From Acidobacterium sp. S8 (GTDB taxonomy: Bacteria; Acidobacteriota; Terriglobia; Terriglobales; Acidobacteriaceae), in assembly GCF_009765985.1 (NCBI RefSeq), contig NZ_LMUM01000024.1:1-64000 (forward strand): DNA of 64,000 bases, in the 5' to 3' direction. Position 1 is the first letter of the stretch. Each line of letters starts with the position of its first letter. A program made the position numbers and the translations under genes. Shown piece by piece: positions 1 to 8,533 of this stretch. The notes under the pieces were generated by a model that saw nothing but the letters and a program-made list of their open reading frames with translations, ran no database searches and was not told the DNA's origin.

Positions 1-1
1 A

Positions 2-1198
2 AAGAAGCTCAAGCTGGCCGGTGTGACCGGCACGAATGGCAAGACGACGACTGTGTTCTTGCTCGATGCGATGCTCAACAGTGTCCGACACAAGACAGTT
101 CTAGTAGGAACGATCGAATACCATATCGCCGGCGAGGTCGTAGAGTCTCCGCACACAACTCCTGAGTCTCGCGATCTGCTTGAATTGTTTGCTCGCGGCG
201 TCGATGCAGGCGCTACCGAAGCAGTGATGGAAGTTTCTTCACATGCGCTGGAACAGGGCCGCGTGTGGTCGCTGCCATTCGATGTGGCAATCTTTACGAA
301 CCTCACGCGCGATCATCTCGATTACCACAAAACCATGGAAGCGTATTTTGCTGCTAAGTGCATGCTTTTTGATGGCGCAAATGGCGCGGTACCGCGTGTT
401 TCAGTCGTCAACGTTGAGGATTCTTATGGCGCGGAACTGGCGATCAAAGCGGGCCAGGCAGGCTCAGAGATCTTTTCTTATGGATTGAACGCGGGAGATT
501 TTCGCGCTGAAAATGTGAAGATGTCTGCTGCAGGAATGCAGTTTACGCTCGCCGCCCCTTTCGGCAAGGTAGGAATTCGAACACGGCTGACGGGCAAAGT
601 GAATATCTACAATCTTCTGGCTGCCTCGGCTGCTGCGTTTGCACGCGGGCTGACTCTCGATGAGATCGCAGCTGGCGCTGAGTCGCTGGCGTGCGTTCCG
701 GGCCGCTTCCAGACTGTGGATGCGGGACAACCCTTCACTGTAGTAGTGGATTATGCGCATACCGATGATGCCCTGCGTAATTTAATTGCGCTGGGGCGCG
801 CATTCGTGAAGCCGTTGAATGGCCGCGTGATTACGCTCTTTGGCTGTGGAGGCGATCGCGATCGCACGAAGCGTCCTCTGATGGGCCGCGCGGCCGGTGA
901 AGGGAGTGACTTTGTGGTGCTTACCTCCGATAATCCACGCAGCGAGGATCCGGAGGCGATTCTGCAGGATGCGCTGCCGGGCCTTAAGGCGACTGGCGTC
1001 GCCTTCATGAAGGAAGCGGACCGCGCAAGAGCCATTGCGATGGCGATCGAACATGCAACGCCCGGAGATATTGTTCTGCTTGCGGGTAAAGGCCATGAGA
1101 AAACACAGACACTGCGTGATGGGGTAATTCCGTTTGACGATGTTGCCATGGCGGAGAAAGCGATTCAGGCTGTGACGCGGGCCGGAGCGAATCGATGA
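2..1198 (+). CDS. murE: UDP-MurNAc-tripeptide synthetase MurE (5' partial)
   Basis: Cytoplasmic Mur ligase that adds the third amino acid of the peptidoglycan stem peptide to UDP-MurNAc-L-Ala-D-Glu, using ATP. The reading frame is open from base 2, so the N-terminal UDP-substrate domain (roughly the first 100 residues) lies outside the window. Visible are the ATP-binding loop GTNGKTTT at the very start, the central Mur ligase domain, and the C-terminal domain with the tetrapeptide DNPR (in TSDNPRSEDP). In characterised MurE enzymes that tetrapeptide marks use of meso-diaminopimelate rather than lysine. The stop overlaps the murF start (ATGA), so the two are translationally coupled within the dcw cluster. 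The identity is secure; only the 5' end is missing. Confidence 0.97.
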   Translation, partial: KKLKLAGVTGTNGKTTTVFLLDAMLNSVRHKTVLVGTIEYHIAGEVVESPHTTPESRDLLELFARGVDAGATEAVMEVSSHALEQGRVWSLPFDVAIFTNLTRDHLDYHKTMEAYFAAKCMLFDGANGAVPRVSVVNVEDSYGAELAIKAGQAGSEIFSYGLNAGDFRAENVKMSAAGMQFTLAAPFGKVGIRTRLTGKVNIYNLLAASAAAFARGLTLDEIAAGAESLACVPGRFQTVDAGQPFTVVVDYAHTDDALRNLIALGRAFVKPLNGRVITLFGCGGDRDRTKRPLMGRAAGEGSDFVVLTSDNPRSEDPEAILQDALPGLKATGVAFMKEADRARAIAMAIEHATPGDIVLLAGKGHEKTQTLRDGVIPFDDVAMAEKAIQAVTRAGANR

Positions 1199-2580
1199 AG
1201 CTGGCTCTCGATCAGATTGCTCACTGGGTAAGCGGAACGCTGCACGTATCTCGTCAGGATCGGCATCCGGAAGCCGCGACTGGATACTCCATCGATTCAC
1301 GCACCCTGAAGCCCGGAGACTTGTTTTTCGCAGTTCGCGGAGACCGTTTCGATGGGCATAATTTTGTTGCGGCTGCCTTGGATCGGGGAGCAAGTGCGGC
1401 GGTCGTGTCGAAGAGCAAGGTTCTTGATTTGCCGGAGACGACGCGGCAGCATCCGCTGCTCGTTGTAGATGAGCCGCTGACTGCCCTCCAAACACTGGCT
1501 GCAGCTGTGCGACGGCACTGGGGAAAGCGCGTGGTTGGTGTGACCGGCAGTGCGGGCAAGACGACGACAAAAGAGGCGATTGCATCCGTGCTCGCGGCAA
1601 AATTCCGCGTCTTGAAATCTCAGGGCAATCTCAATAACGGATTCGGTCTGCCCCTTCAGCTGCTTCGTCTTGAACCCGAGCATGAAATAGCGGTGATTGA
1701 AATGGGCATGTCGAATGCAGGCGAGATTGCGACACTCGCGCGCATTGCGGCGCCCGACTGGGGTGTTGTGACGAATGTGGGCAATGCGCATGCCGAGAAC
1801 TTCCACGATGGCATTGCCGGCGTTGCTCGCGCGAAATATGAGCTGGTGGAAAGCCTTCCCGGAGACGGCGTGGCCTTCTTGAACTGCGACGATCCTTATG
1901 TCTCGCAGTTTGGCAGAGATTTTCATGGGAAGAGCGTTTACTTCGGCAAAGGCCCCTGCGCCGATCCACGGGGCGAAAGCGTAGACGAGTTAGGCGCGGA
2001 GGGAGTTCGCATTCAGGTTCGCGCCGGAGTGCGGGAGGCGCAACTCTATCTGCGGTTGCTGGGGCAGCATAATGTAGCGAATGCTCTTGCTGCCACAGCG
2101 GTAGGTTTGGAAGCCGGTATTCCGCTGGAAGAGTGCGCGGCGGCGCTGGCGAAGCTTGAGCCTGGAGACAAGCGCGGGCAAACGCTGACCTTACATGGCG
2201 CGACGATCATCAACGATTGTTACAACTCAAATCCTGAAGCACTCAAAGCGATGATTCACACGCTGATGTCGATGCCAGGGCAGCGGCATATTCTGGTTGC
2301 CGGGGAAATGCTGGAGTTGGGACGAGAATCTGACGTGCTGCATTCGGATTGTGGGCAGGCAGCAGCAGAAGCGGGTGTCGATATTGTGCTGGGGGTTCGC
2401 GGCAGTGCGGAACATATCGTCGAAGCGGCAAAGCAGGGCGGCGCTGAGGGCATCTTTGTGGAGAGCCCGGAACAGGCTGGCGCGTGGCTGAAGCGGAATC
2501 TGCGGGAGAAGGATGTCGTATTGCTGAAGGCATCGCGCGGCGTTCGACTGGAGCATGCACTGGATGCCCTGGAGAAATAG
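1195..2580 (+). CDS. murF: UDP-MurNAc-tripeptide:D-Ala-D-Ala ligase MurF
   Basis: Cytoplasmic ATP-dependent ligase that attaches D-Ala-D-Ala to the UDP-MurNAc-tripeptide, the last Mur ligase step. The 461-residue length is normal. The N-terminal domain carries the MurF-type SIDSRTLKPGDLFFA segment, followed by the P-loop GSAGKTTTKE near residue 120 and the central motif INDCYNSNPEA in the last third. The ATG overlaps the murE stop by 4 bases, fixing the start. It is followed by a gap of about 156 bases before mraY, so mraY may have its own leader. Nothing is unusual in the sequence. Confidence 0.97.
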   Translation: MKLALDQIAHWVSGTLHVSRQDRHPEAATGYSIDSRTLKPGDLFFAVRGDRFDGHNFVAAALDRGASAAVVSKSKVLDLPETTRQHPLLVVDEPLTALQTLAAAVRRHWGKRVVGVTGSAGKTTTKEAIASVLAAKFRVLKSQGNLNNGFGLPLQLLRLEPEHEIAVIEMGMSNAGEIATLARIAAPDWGVVTNVGNAHAENFHDGIAGVARAKYELVESLPGDGVAFLNCDDPYVSQFGRDFHGKSVYFGKGPCADPRGESVDELGAEGVRIQVRAGVREAQLYLRLLGQHNVANALAATAVGLEAGIPLEECAAALAKLEPGDKRGQTLTLHGATIINDCYNSNPEALKAMIHTLMSMPGQRHILVAGEMLELGRESDVLHSDCGQAAAEAGVDIVLGVRGSAEHIVEAAKQGGAEGIFVESPEQAGAWLKRNLREKDVVLLKASRGVRLEHALDALEK

Positions 2581-2736
2581 TCAGTCTATTGGCGCAGTGA
2601 AGAGCGCCGGGCTTGAAAAGTCAGTCTTCGCGTTGTAACGAAAGAATCGCGAATTTCCAGAAAAGACGAAATTAATTGCGGCGCTCCCAACCTGTAAGAT
2701 GAACGAGAGACCCCGCAATTTTGCCGGAGGAAGTAT

Positions 2737-3870
2737 TTGCTCTACTGGCTCCTGTATCAGAAGCTTTTTCCTTACTTCAGACCATTCCGCATCTTCCGGT
2801 ATCTGACGTTTCGCACCGCCTTTGCTTCGCTCACGGCACTGCTGATAGCGCTCATCATCGGGCCCTATGTGATCGAGAAGCTGCGCGAGTTTCAGATCAG
2901 CCAGTATATCCGCGAGGAAGGGCCAAAGGATCATCAGAAGAAGGCAGGAACGCCGACGATGGGCGGGGTGCTCATCTGCATTGCTATCCTGCTGCCAACG
3001 CTCTTATGGGCAGATCTCTCGAATCCGTTTGTGTGGCTGATCATGGGATCGACGGTGGCCTTCGGTGCCATTGGTTTCGCCGACGACTACATCAAGGTCG
3101 TAAAGCGCCGCAACCTGGGGCTGACGGCGCGCGCCAAGCTGGGCTATCAGATTCTGGCGAGTCTTGCGATCTCCATTGCGTTAGTCGCCATGCAGACCCA
3201 GGGGATCTATTCGACGAAGCTGAGTGTACCTTTCGTCAAGCGCCTACAGCCTGATTTTGCCATTCATGCGCTGCGGCATATTCCACACCTCGGATTGCTG
3301 GCATTCCTGCCCTTTGTCATCTTCACGGTGCTGGTGATCGTTTTTTCGAGCAACGCTGTAAATCTCACGGATGGCCTCGACGGTCTTGCTATCGGTTGCA
3401 CCATCATTGCGGCAGGCGCGCTGACGGTTCTGACCTACGTGAGTGGTCACGTTGTCTTCGCCGACTATCTGGAACTGCCGCGTATGCCGCTGGTGGGCGA
3501 ATTGTCGATCTTCTGCGGATCGATGGTCGGCGCCAGCATTGGATTCCTCTGGTACAACGCGCACCCTGCCGAAGTTTTTATGGGCGATGTGGGATCGCTG
3601 GCATTGGGCGGCGCGATTGGAACCGTCGCGGTTGCGATCAAGCAGGAGCTTCTGTTGCCCTTCATCGGCGGCATTTTTGTGATCGAAGCAATCTCGGTCA
3701 TCCTGCAGGTGGGTAGCTACAAATTGCGTAAGAAGCGCATTTTCAAGATGGCGCCATTACACCACCATTTCGAATTGCTGGGATGGTCGGAATCGAAGGT
3801 GATCACGCGGTTCTGGATTGGTGCGCTGGTGTTTGCACTCTTAGCACTCACCACGCTGAAGCTTCGTTAA
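2737..3870 (+). CDS. mraY: Phospho-MurNAc-pentapeptide translocase MraY
   Basis: Integral membrane enzyme that transfers phospho-MurNAc-pentapeptide to undecaprenyl phosphate, making lipid I. The 377-residue product has about ten hydrophobic segments and the family's signature sequences: the aspartate pair in FADDYIKV, the [10 protein letters not shown] loop, and the histidine cluster APLHHHFE near the C-terminus. The start is taken at TTG because a GGAGG-like Shine-Dalgarno sits 6-8 bases upstream and the protein begins directly with the expected LYWLLYQ segment. It lies between murF and murD, the usual dcw order. Confidence 0.96.
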   Translation: MLYWLLYQKLFPYFRPFRIFRYLTFRTAFASLTALLIALIIGPYVIEKLREFQISQYIREEGPKDHQKKAGTPTMGGVLICIAILLPTLLWADLSNPFVWLIMGSTVAFGAIGFADDYIKVVKRRNLGLTARAKLGYQILASLAISIALVAMQTQGIYSTKLSVPFVKRLQPDFAIHALRHIPHLGLLAFLPFVIFTVLVIVFSSNAVNLTDGLDGLAIGCTIIAAGALTVLTYVSGHVVFADYLELPRMPLVGELSIFCGSMVGASIGFLWYNAHPAEVFMGDVGSLALGGAIGTVAVAIKQELLLPFIGGIFVIEAISVILQVGSYKLRKKRIFKMAPLHHHFELLGWSESKVITRFWIGALVFALLALTTLKLR

Positions 3871-3921
3871 ATTTTGTTGCAGGCGTGACAGAATAGCCTG
3901 TCGGGCCGGAAAATCGAAAGC

Positions 3922-5295
3922 ATGGAATTCAAAGGCAAAAAAGTTTTGGTGGTGGGCCTGGGCAAGTCCGGCCTGGCAGCAGCGCTCTTTCTGCGCCGCA
4001 GAGGCGCGCAGGTTACGGTGTCGGACATTCGCAGCGCCGATCAGCTCGGCAAGGATATTCCTGCGCTGCTGGAAGAAGGAATTGCCGTCGAGGCTGGCGG
4101 TCACGGCCTGCTGACCTTTCGCCGTCAAGATCTGATTGTTGTGAGCCCTGGTGTGCCGCTGAATACCCCGGAGCTGGTGCAGGTGAAGAATTTTGGCCTG
4201 CCCATAGTGGGAGAGCTTGAGCTGGCGTCTGAATACCTGAAGGGCAAAACACTCGCCATCACCGGCTCGAATGGGAAGACGACGACTACCGCACTTTGCG
4301 GAGCCATTCTCAAAGCCGGCAATCTGCCGGTGCAGGTGGGCGGCAACATTGGCGTGCCTGTGATTGCGCTGGTCGATCAAAGTCGCGATGAAGGCTGGTC
4401 TGTGCTCGAGCTTTCGAGCTTCCAGCTGGAGACAACAGAGAGTTACCGCCCTGAGATTGCCGTGGTCCTCAATGTGACGCCTGACCATCTCGATCGGCAT
4501 GGAACTTTTGAGAATTATGCAGCAGCAAAGGAGCGCATCTTCACCAACCAGACCGCCGAAGACGCGGTGGTACTGAATGCCGACGACGATGTGACCTCGC
4601 GTATGGCTGCTCGGGCAAAGTCACGCATCTTCTGGTTCAGTGCGAAGCGGATTGTGCGCCAGGGTGCGTTCGTGCATGAAGGTGCGATTGTTTTCCGCGC
4701 GTCCGAGCAAGCGACGCCCGAGTTCATCCTGAAGACCGCCGATATTCCGCTGAAGGGCGCGCACAATATTGAAAATGTGCTGGCTGCCGTCTGCGCCGCG
4801 CGAATTGCAGGCGTCGAGCCCGAGGCAATTCGCACGGCAGTTGAATCCTTCAAGCCAGTGGAGCACCGGCTGGAGTTTGTTGCGGAGATCAGCGGCGTCG
4901 ACTATTACAACGACTCCAAAGCTACGAATGTGGATGCGGCATCAAAGGCAATCGCAGCTTTTCCGGGCGGCATTCACCTCATTCTTGGGGGTAAGGATAA
5001 AAACTCCGATTACCGCCAGCTGCGCCCCTTACTGGAAGAGCGAGTGAAGGCGGTGTACACCATCGGCGCGGCGGCGGAGAAGATAGAAACGCACATCGAT
5101 GGCTCAGTGCCTGTTGTGAGTGCAGGAACGCTCGAGCAGGCAGTCGCCAAAGCATCGGAAGCTGCACAATCGGGCGAGGTTGTTCTGCTGGCTCCTGCGT
5201 GTTCGAGCTTTGATCAGTTTGAAAATTATGAGCACCGCGGGCAGGTCTTCAAAGACCTGGTGTACGCGAGACAGGGTGTATGGCAAAACGTGTAG
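3922..5295 (+). CDS. murD: UDP-MurNAc-L-alanine:D-glutamate ligase MurD
   Basis: Cytoplasmic Mur ligase adding D-glutamate to UDP-MurNAc-L-Ala. The 457 residues show the N-terminal Rossmann-like segment VLVVGLGKSGLAAA, the ATP loop ITGSNGKTTTT near residue 112, and the C-terminal domain ending in the SPACSSFDQF-like segment (here APACSSFDQFENYEHRG), typical of MurD. The ATG follows mraY by 51 bases. The 3' end overlaps ftsW by 16 bases in another frame, a compact arrangement suggesting coupled translation. Confidence 0.97.
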   Translation: MEFKGKKVLVVGLGKSGLAAALFLRRRGAQVTVSDIRSADQLGKDIPALLEEGIAVEAGGHGLLTFRRQDLIVVSPGVPLNTPELVQVKNFGLPIVGELELASEYLKGKTLAITGSNGKTTTTALCGAILKAGNLPVQVGGNIGVPVIALVDQSRDEGWSVLELSSFQLETTESYRPEIAVVLNVTPDHLDRHGTFENYAAAKERIFTNQTAEDAVVLNADDDVTSRMAARAKSRIFWFSAKRIVRQGAFVHEGAIVFRASEQATPEFILKTADIPLKGAHNIENVLAAVCAARIAGVEPEAIRTAVESFKPVEHRLEFVAEISGVDYYNDSKATNVDAASKAIAAFPGGIHLILGGKDKNSDYRQLRPLLEERVKAVYTIGAAAEKIETHIDGSVPVVSAGTLEQAVAKASEAAQSGEVVLLAPACSSFDQFENYEHRGQVFKDLVYARQGVWQNV

Positions 5296-6371
5296 GCGTC
5301 GACAAATTGCTGTTCTGTGTGACGTTGATTCTTGTCGTCATCGGCCTGGCTATGGTCTTCAGCGCCTCGGCTGTTATGGCAAAGGAGCGCTTCGGCTCGC
5401 CCTATAATTTTGTCGTTCGTCAGGCCATCTGGGCAGCAGTTGGACTTGCTGTCATGACGCTGCTCATGCAGGTGGATTACCGCAAGTACAATCGGCCTAA
5501 CGTCGTTTTTCCTGCTGTTGCCATCACGGTTCTTTGTTTGCTGGCTGCATTCCTGATGCGCGACTCGCATAACACCCACCGCTGGATTCGTTTCGGCATT
5601 CTCTCCTTTCAGCCATCGGAATTGGCTAAACCTGCGTTGGTGCTTTTTCTTGCGTGGTTCCTGCAGAGTCGTATGCAGACGATTGACGACTGGCGGGGCA
5701 CGATACTTCCGGCCGCGTTGCCGAGTCTTGTATTCATCGTCCTTATTCTGAAAGAGCCAGATCTCGGTACGGCTCTCGTATGCGCGGGTGTGACTGCGCT
5801 TATGCTCTACCTTGCCGGAATGGAGATGAAATATCTCGGCTATGCGGCGCTGGCTTCGGTCCCGGTACTTTACCTGATGCTTTTCCGCGTGAAGTGGCGC
5901 CGTGATCGTTTGCTGGCATTCGTCAATCCTGAGTCGGACCCACTGGGTAAAGGCTTCCATATCATTCAATCGCTGATCGCCGTGGGAACGGGCGGTTTGC
6001 ATGGGCTTGGCTATATGGAAGGGCGGCAGAAGCTTTTCTATCTGCCAGAGCCTCACACTGACTACATTTTTGCGAACATCTCGGAAGAGCTGGGACTGCT
6101 GGGTGCTCTGATTGTCGTCGGACTCTTTATCGTGCTGGGGTATCGCGGCATGCGCACCGCTGTTCTTTGTAAAGATCCATTTGCGCGCTTTCTCGCTTTT
6201 GGCATTACTGCGACGATTCTTATCCAGGCATTTTTCAATATCAGCGTTGTGCTGGCACTGGTGCCTACCAAGGGCATTACACTGCCATTCATCTCGTATG
6301 GCGGAACCTCACTTTTCATCATGCTGGCGCTGATCGGCGTGCTGCTGAACATTACGCGGGAGATCGAATAA
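5280..6371 (+). CDS. ftsW: SEDS peptidoglycan polymerase FtsW
   Basis: Septal peptidoglycan glycosyltransferase of the SEDS family, a polytopic membrane protein working with a class B penicillin-binding protein at the division site. The 363 residues have about ten membrane spans. The family hallmarks are the long extracytoplasmic loop with GFHIIQSLIAVGTGG, the EPHTDYIFA segment, and the C-terminal LPFISYGGTSL. It overlaps murD by 16 bases and is separated from murG by 3 bases. The position between murD and murG argues for FtsW rather than RodA. Confidence 0.95.
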   Translation: MAKRVGVDKLLFCVTLILVVIGLAMVFSASAVMAKERFGSPYNFVVRQAIWAAVGLAVMTLLMQVDYRKYNRPNVVFPAVAITVLCLLAAFLMRDSHNTHRWIRFGILSFQPSELAKPALVLFLAWFLQSRMQTIDDWRGTILPAALPSLVFIVLILKEPDLGTALVCAGVTALMLYLAGMEMKYLGYAALASVPVLYLMLFRVKWRRDRLLAFVNPESDPLGKGFHIIQSLIAVGTGGLHGLGYMEGRQKLFYLPEPHTDYIFANISEELGLLGALIVVGLFIVLGYRGMRTAVLCKDPFARFLAFGITATILIQAFFNISVVLALVPTKGITLPFISYGGTSLFIMLALIGVLLNITREIE

Positions 6372-6374
6372 TCT

Positions 6375-7448
6375 GTGCGCGTATTGATTGCGGGTGGCGG
6401 CACGGGCGGCCACATTATGCCGGCATTGTCCATTGCTGCGGCGCTGCAGAAGCAATATCAGGCTGAGCTTTTATTTGTAGGCACGGCGCGTGGGCTGGAA
6501 TCGCGTCTCGTGCCCCAGGCGGGGCATCGGCTGGAGTTGATCAACGTTGGCCAGCTTAAGAATGTCAGCATGGCTACCCGCTTGCGCACGATGCTCGATC
6601 TGCCTTTGAGCGTGGTGCATTGCAGCGCGCTGTTGAAGCGTTTTCGTCCCGATGTTGTGATCGGGGTAGGCGGCTATGCTTCCGGGCCAGCGATGATAGC
6701 CGCAATTCTTGGCCATATTCCCACGCTCGCCGTTGAGCCGAATGCTTTTCCCGGGCTGGCGAATCGCCTGGTCGGCAAGTATGTGTGGGCTGCTGCCGTC
6801 AACTTTGAGCCAGCATTGAAGTATTTTCGCAACGCGCAGGTGACGGGAATCCCAGTACGTGCGGAGTTTTTTCAACTGCAGCCTCGGCCGGCCGATGCTC
6901 CTTTGAGCCTGCTGATCTTTGGGGGTAGCCAGGGTGCTCGCGTACTGAATCTATCGATGCCGCAAATTGCAGCCAAGCTGCTGGACGCAGTTCCGGGCCT
7001 TACGATTCTGCATCAGGCGGGAGCGCGGCACGCCGAGGAGACGCAAGCCGCTTACGCTGCAAGCGGAGCGGACACTGCGCGCTGGCAGGTTCATGCTTTT
7101 CTTGACGATATGGCACGGCGCTTCGAAGCCGCAGATCTGGTCTTGTCGCGTAGCGGAGCCAGCACCGTTGCCGAAGAGATGGCCGCTGGTAAACCAGCGC
7201 TTCTGGTTCCATTTCCCGGAGCTGCCGACGATCACCAGCGCAAAAATGCGGAAGTGATGGTCGCCGCCGGGGCCGCTCGCATGCTTATCGAGTCCGAGAT
7301 GACGCCGGAACTATTGCTGACCACTCTTCTCGCCATGTTGAACGATATCGCGGAGCTGCGCGCCATGGGTGAGCGTTCGCGGAAGCTGGCCCATCCCGAT
7401 GCGGCTACTCAGATCGCAAATATCGCGTCCAGTCTGATCCGGGCTTAG
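6375..7448 (+). CDS. murG: Lipid I N-acetylglucosaminyltransferase MurG
   Basis: Membrane-associated GT28-type glycosyltransferase that adds GlcNAc to lipid I to give lipid II. The 357-residue product begins with the glycine-rich loop GGGTGGHIMPAL. The C-terminal nucleotide-sugar half contains FGGSQGARVLN and the acceptor/donor region SRSGASTVAEEMAAGKP with the DDHQRKNA segment. The GTG start is supported by immediate abutment to ftsW (3-base gap) and by the family N-terminus. It is the last gene of the dcw block here. The usual murC/ddl/ftsQ continuation is absent and an oppositely oriented acetyltransferase follows. Confidence 0.96.
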   Translation: MRVLIAGGGTGGHIMPALSIAAALQKQYQAELLFVGTARGLESRLVPQAGHRLELINVGQLKNVSMATRLRTMLDLPLSVVHCSALLKRFRPDVVIGVGGYASGPAMIAAILGHIPTLAVEPNAFPGLANRLVGKYVWAAAVNFEPALKYFRNAQVTGIPVRAEFFQLQPRPADAPLSLLIFGGSQGARVLNLSMPQIAAKLLDAVPGLTILHQAGARHAEETQAAYAASGADTARWQVHAFLDDMARRFEAADLVLSRSGASTVAEEMAAGKPALLVPFPGAADDHQRKNAEVMVAAGAARMLIESEMTPELLLTTLLAMLNDIAELRAMGERSRKLAHPDAATQIANIASSLIRA

Positions 7449-7455
7449 AGGTACT

Positions 7456-7989
7456 TTATTTCGCGTCGTTGCGTTCGCGCCACTGCTGATCGGCGAGAAC
7501 GACCGAGGTTTCAATCTGGCGTTCGGGCACAGTCCAGTATTTTTTGAGCAGCCGATTTTTCTCTTCCGTGCCGACTAACTGGAAGCCGTGACGCTCATAA
7601 AAGCGAATCGCCCAGATGGCATCTGCCCACGTGCCGATCAATACCGGAGTGTCTGTCAGCCCGCGAAGATGGGATAAGAGGCGCGCTCCGATACCCTTCT
7701 TCTGACTTTCGCTGCGAACATATGCATGCCGAATCAGGATGACGTCCTGCACTGGTTGTATGCCCATGATTCCGATGAGAGCTCCGTCGTCTTCCAGTCC
7801 CCAGAAGACGACACCTTCCCGTATCTCATGCTCTAAGATTTCTCTGGACATATAAGGTTCTGTCCAGCGATCAGCGGGAATGATTCCTCGATAAGCCTGC
7901 GCGCCATCGTTGATGATGGTCCAGATCTGATCAAAATCATTTTGATTGCAGCGGCGGATTGGCAAGGTTGAGGTGTCCTTAAGTGGCAT
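7456..7989 (-). CDS. GNAT family N-acetyltransferase
   Basis: A 177-residue single-domain acetyltransferase. The acetyl-CoA loop is recognisable as VRSESQKKGIGARLLSHL in the middle, followed by the typical alpha4/beta5 segment AIRFYERHGFQLVGTEEKN. The substrate is not predictable. A longer reading frame reaches 8088 from a TTG codon. I prefer the ATG at 7989 because the extra N-terminus is low-complexity and basic, and the GNAT fold begins just after PIRRCNQNDFDQI. It converges on murG with a 7-base gap and is transcribed away from the PadR promoter at 8142. Confidence 0.8.
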   Translation of the reverse strand: MPLKDTSTLPIRRCNQNDFDQIWTIINDGAQAYRGIIPADRWTEPYMSREILEHEIREGVVFWGLEDDGALIGIMGIQPVQDVILIRHAYVRSESQKKGIGARLLSHLRGLTDTPVLIGTWADAIWAIRFYERHGFQLVGTEEKNRLLKKYWTVPERQIETSVVLADQQWRERNDAK

Positions 7990-8141
7990 GTTTAATTTGG
8001 TTGGGATTCTTCGCTCAGACTGACGGTTCCGAAGGTATTTGGGCTCAGAATACTTAAAAATGACGTCTATACCTCGCTGATTAGCCAAAATGCGCCATTT
8101 TAGAGCCTAATCTCCACTTTTTGAAGATCGTCTTCGACCCC

Positions 8142-8170
8142 TTGACATCCGACAAGAAGAAAGACTATTT
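8142..8170 (+). promoter_or_regulatory. Sigma70-type promoter of the PadR/ADOP unit
   Basis: TTGACA at 8142-8147, a 17-base spacer, and CTATTT at 8165-8170, placed about 20 bases before the PadR start codon. The -35 box is a consensus match; the -10 is weaker. Both elements overlap the inverted repeat annotated at 8144-8180. Confidence 0.65.
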
Positions 8171-8180
8171 GTCGAATGTC
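8144..8180. promoter_or_regulatory. Probable PadR operator (inverted repeat)
   Basis: GACATCCGACAA (8144-8155) and TTGTCGAATGTC (8169-8180) are inverted copies matching at 11 of 12 positions, separated by 13 bases. The arms cover the -35 and -10 regions. PadR-family repressors are known to bind ATGT/ACAT-type dyads, so this is the likely autoregulatory site. Binding is inferred, not shown. Confidence 0.65.
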
Positions 8181-8191
8181 GAGAGGAACGA

Positions 8192-8533
8192 ATGGCTTCG
8201 TCTACTGAATTACTGCAAGGCACACTCGATCTCCTGATTTTGCGAACGATCGCGATCGAAGCGATGCATGGGTGGGGGATTGCCCAGCGCATCCAGCAGG
8301 TTTCACGGGAGATGTTGCAGGTTGGGCAGGGGTCGCTATATCCGGCTTTGCACCGGCTTGAATACAAAGGCTGGATCAAAGCGGAGTGGGGGCCGTCGGA
8401 AAACAACCGGCGAGCTAAGTTTTATTCTCTGACGCCGCTGGGCCAGAAGCAGCTCGAGGCCGAAAGGGATCAGTGGGAGCGTTTGACGGAGGCGATTGCC
8501 CTGGTGCTCAACCAGGCCGGAGGTGAGGCTTGA
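8192..8533 (+). CDS. PadR family transcriptional regulator
   Basis: A 113-residue winged-helix regulator of the short PadR subfamily. It contains the hallmark segments [14 protein letters not shown] and [12 protein letters not shown] at the N-terminus, then the wing region [22 protein letters not shown], and ends with a short coiled helix ([13 protein letters not shown]). A GAGAGG Shine-Dalgarno precedes the ATG at good spacing. The stop overlaps the permease start (TGATG), so the pair is co-translated. In Acidobacteria such PadR genes are very commonly fused in operon with ADOP permeases, so this protein probably represses the unit through the inverted repeat over its promoter. Confidence 0.92.
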   Translation: MASSTELLQGTLDLLILRTIAIEAMHGWGIAQRIQQVSREMLQVGQGSLYPALHRLEYKGWIKAEWGPSENNRRAKFYSLTPLGQKQLEAERDQWERLTEAIALVLNQAGGEA

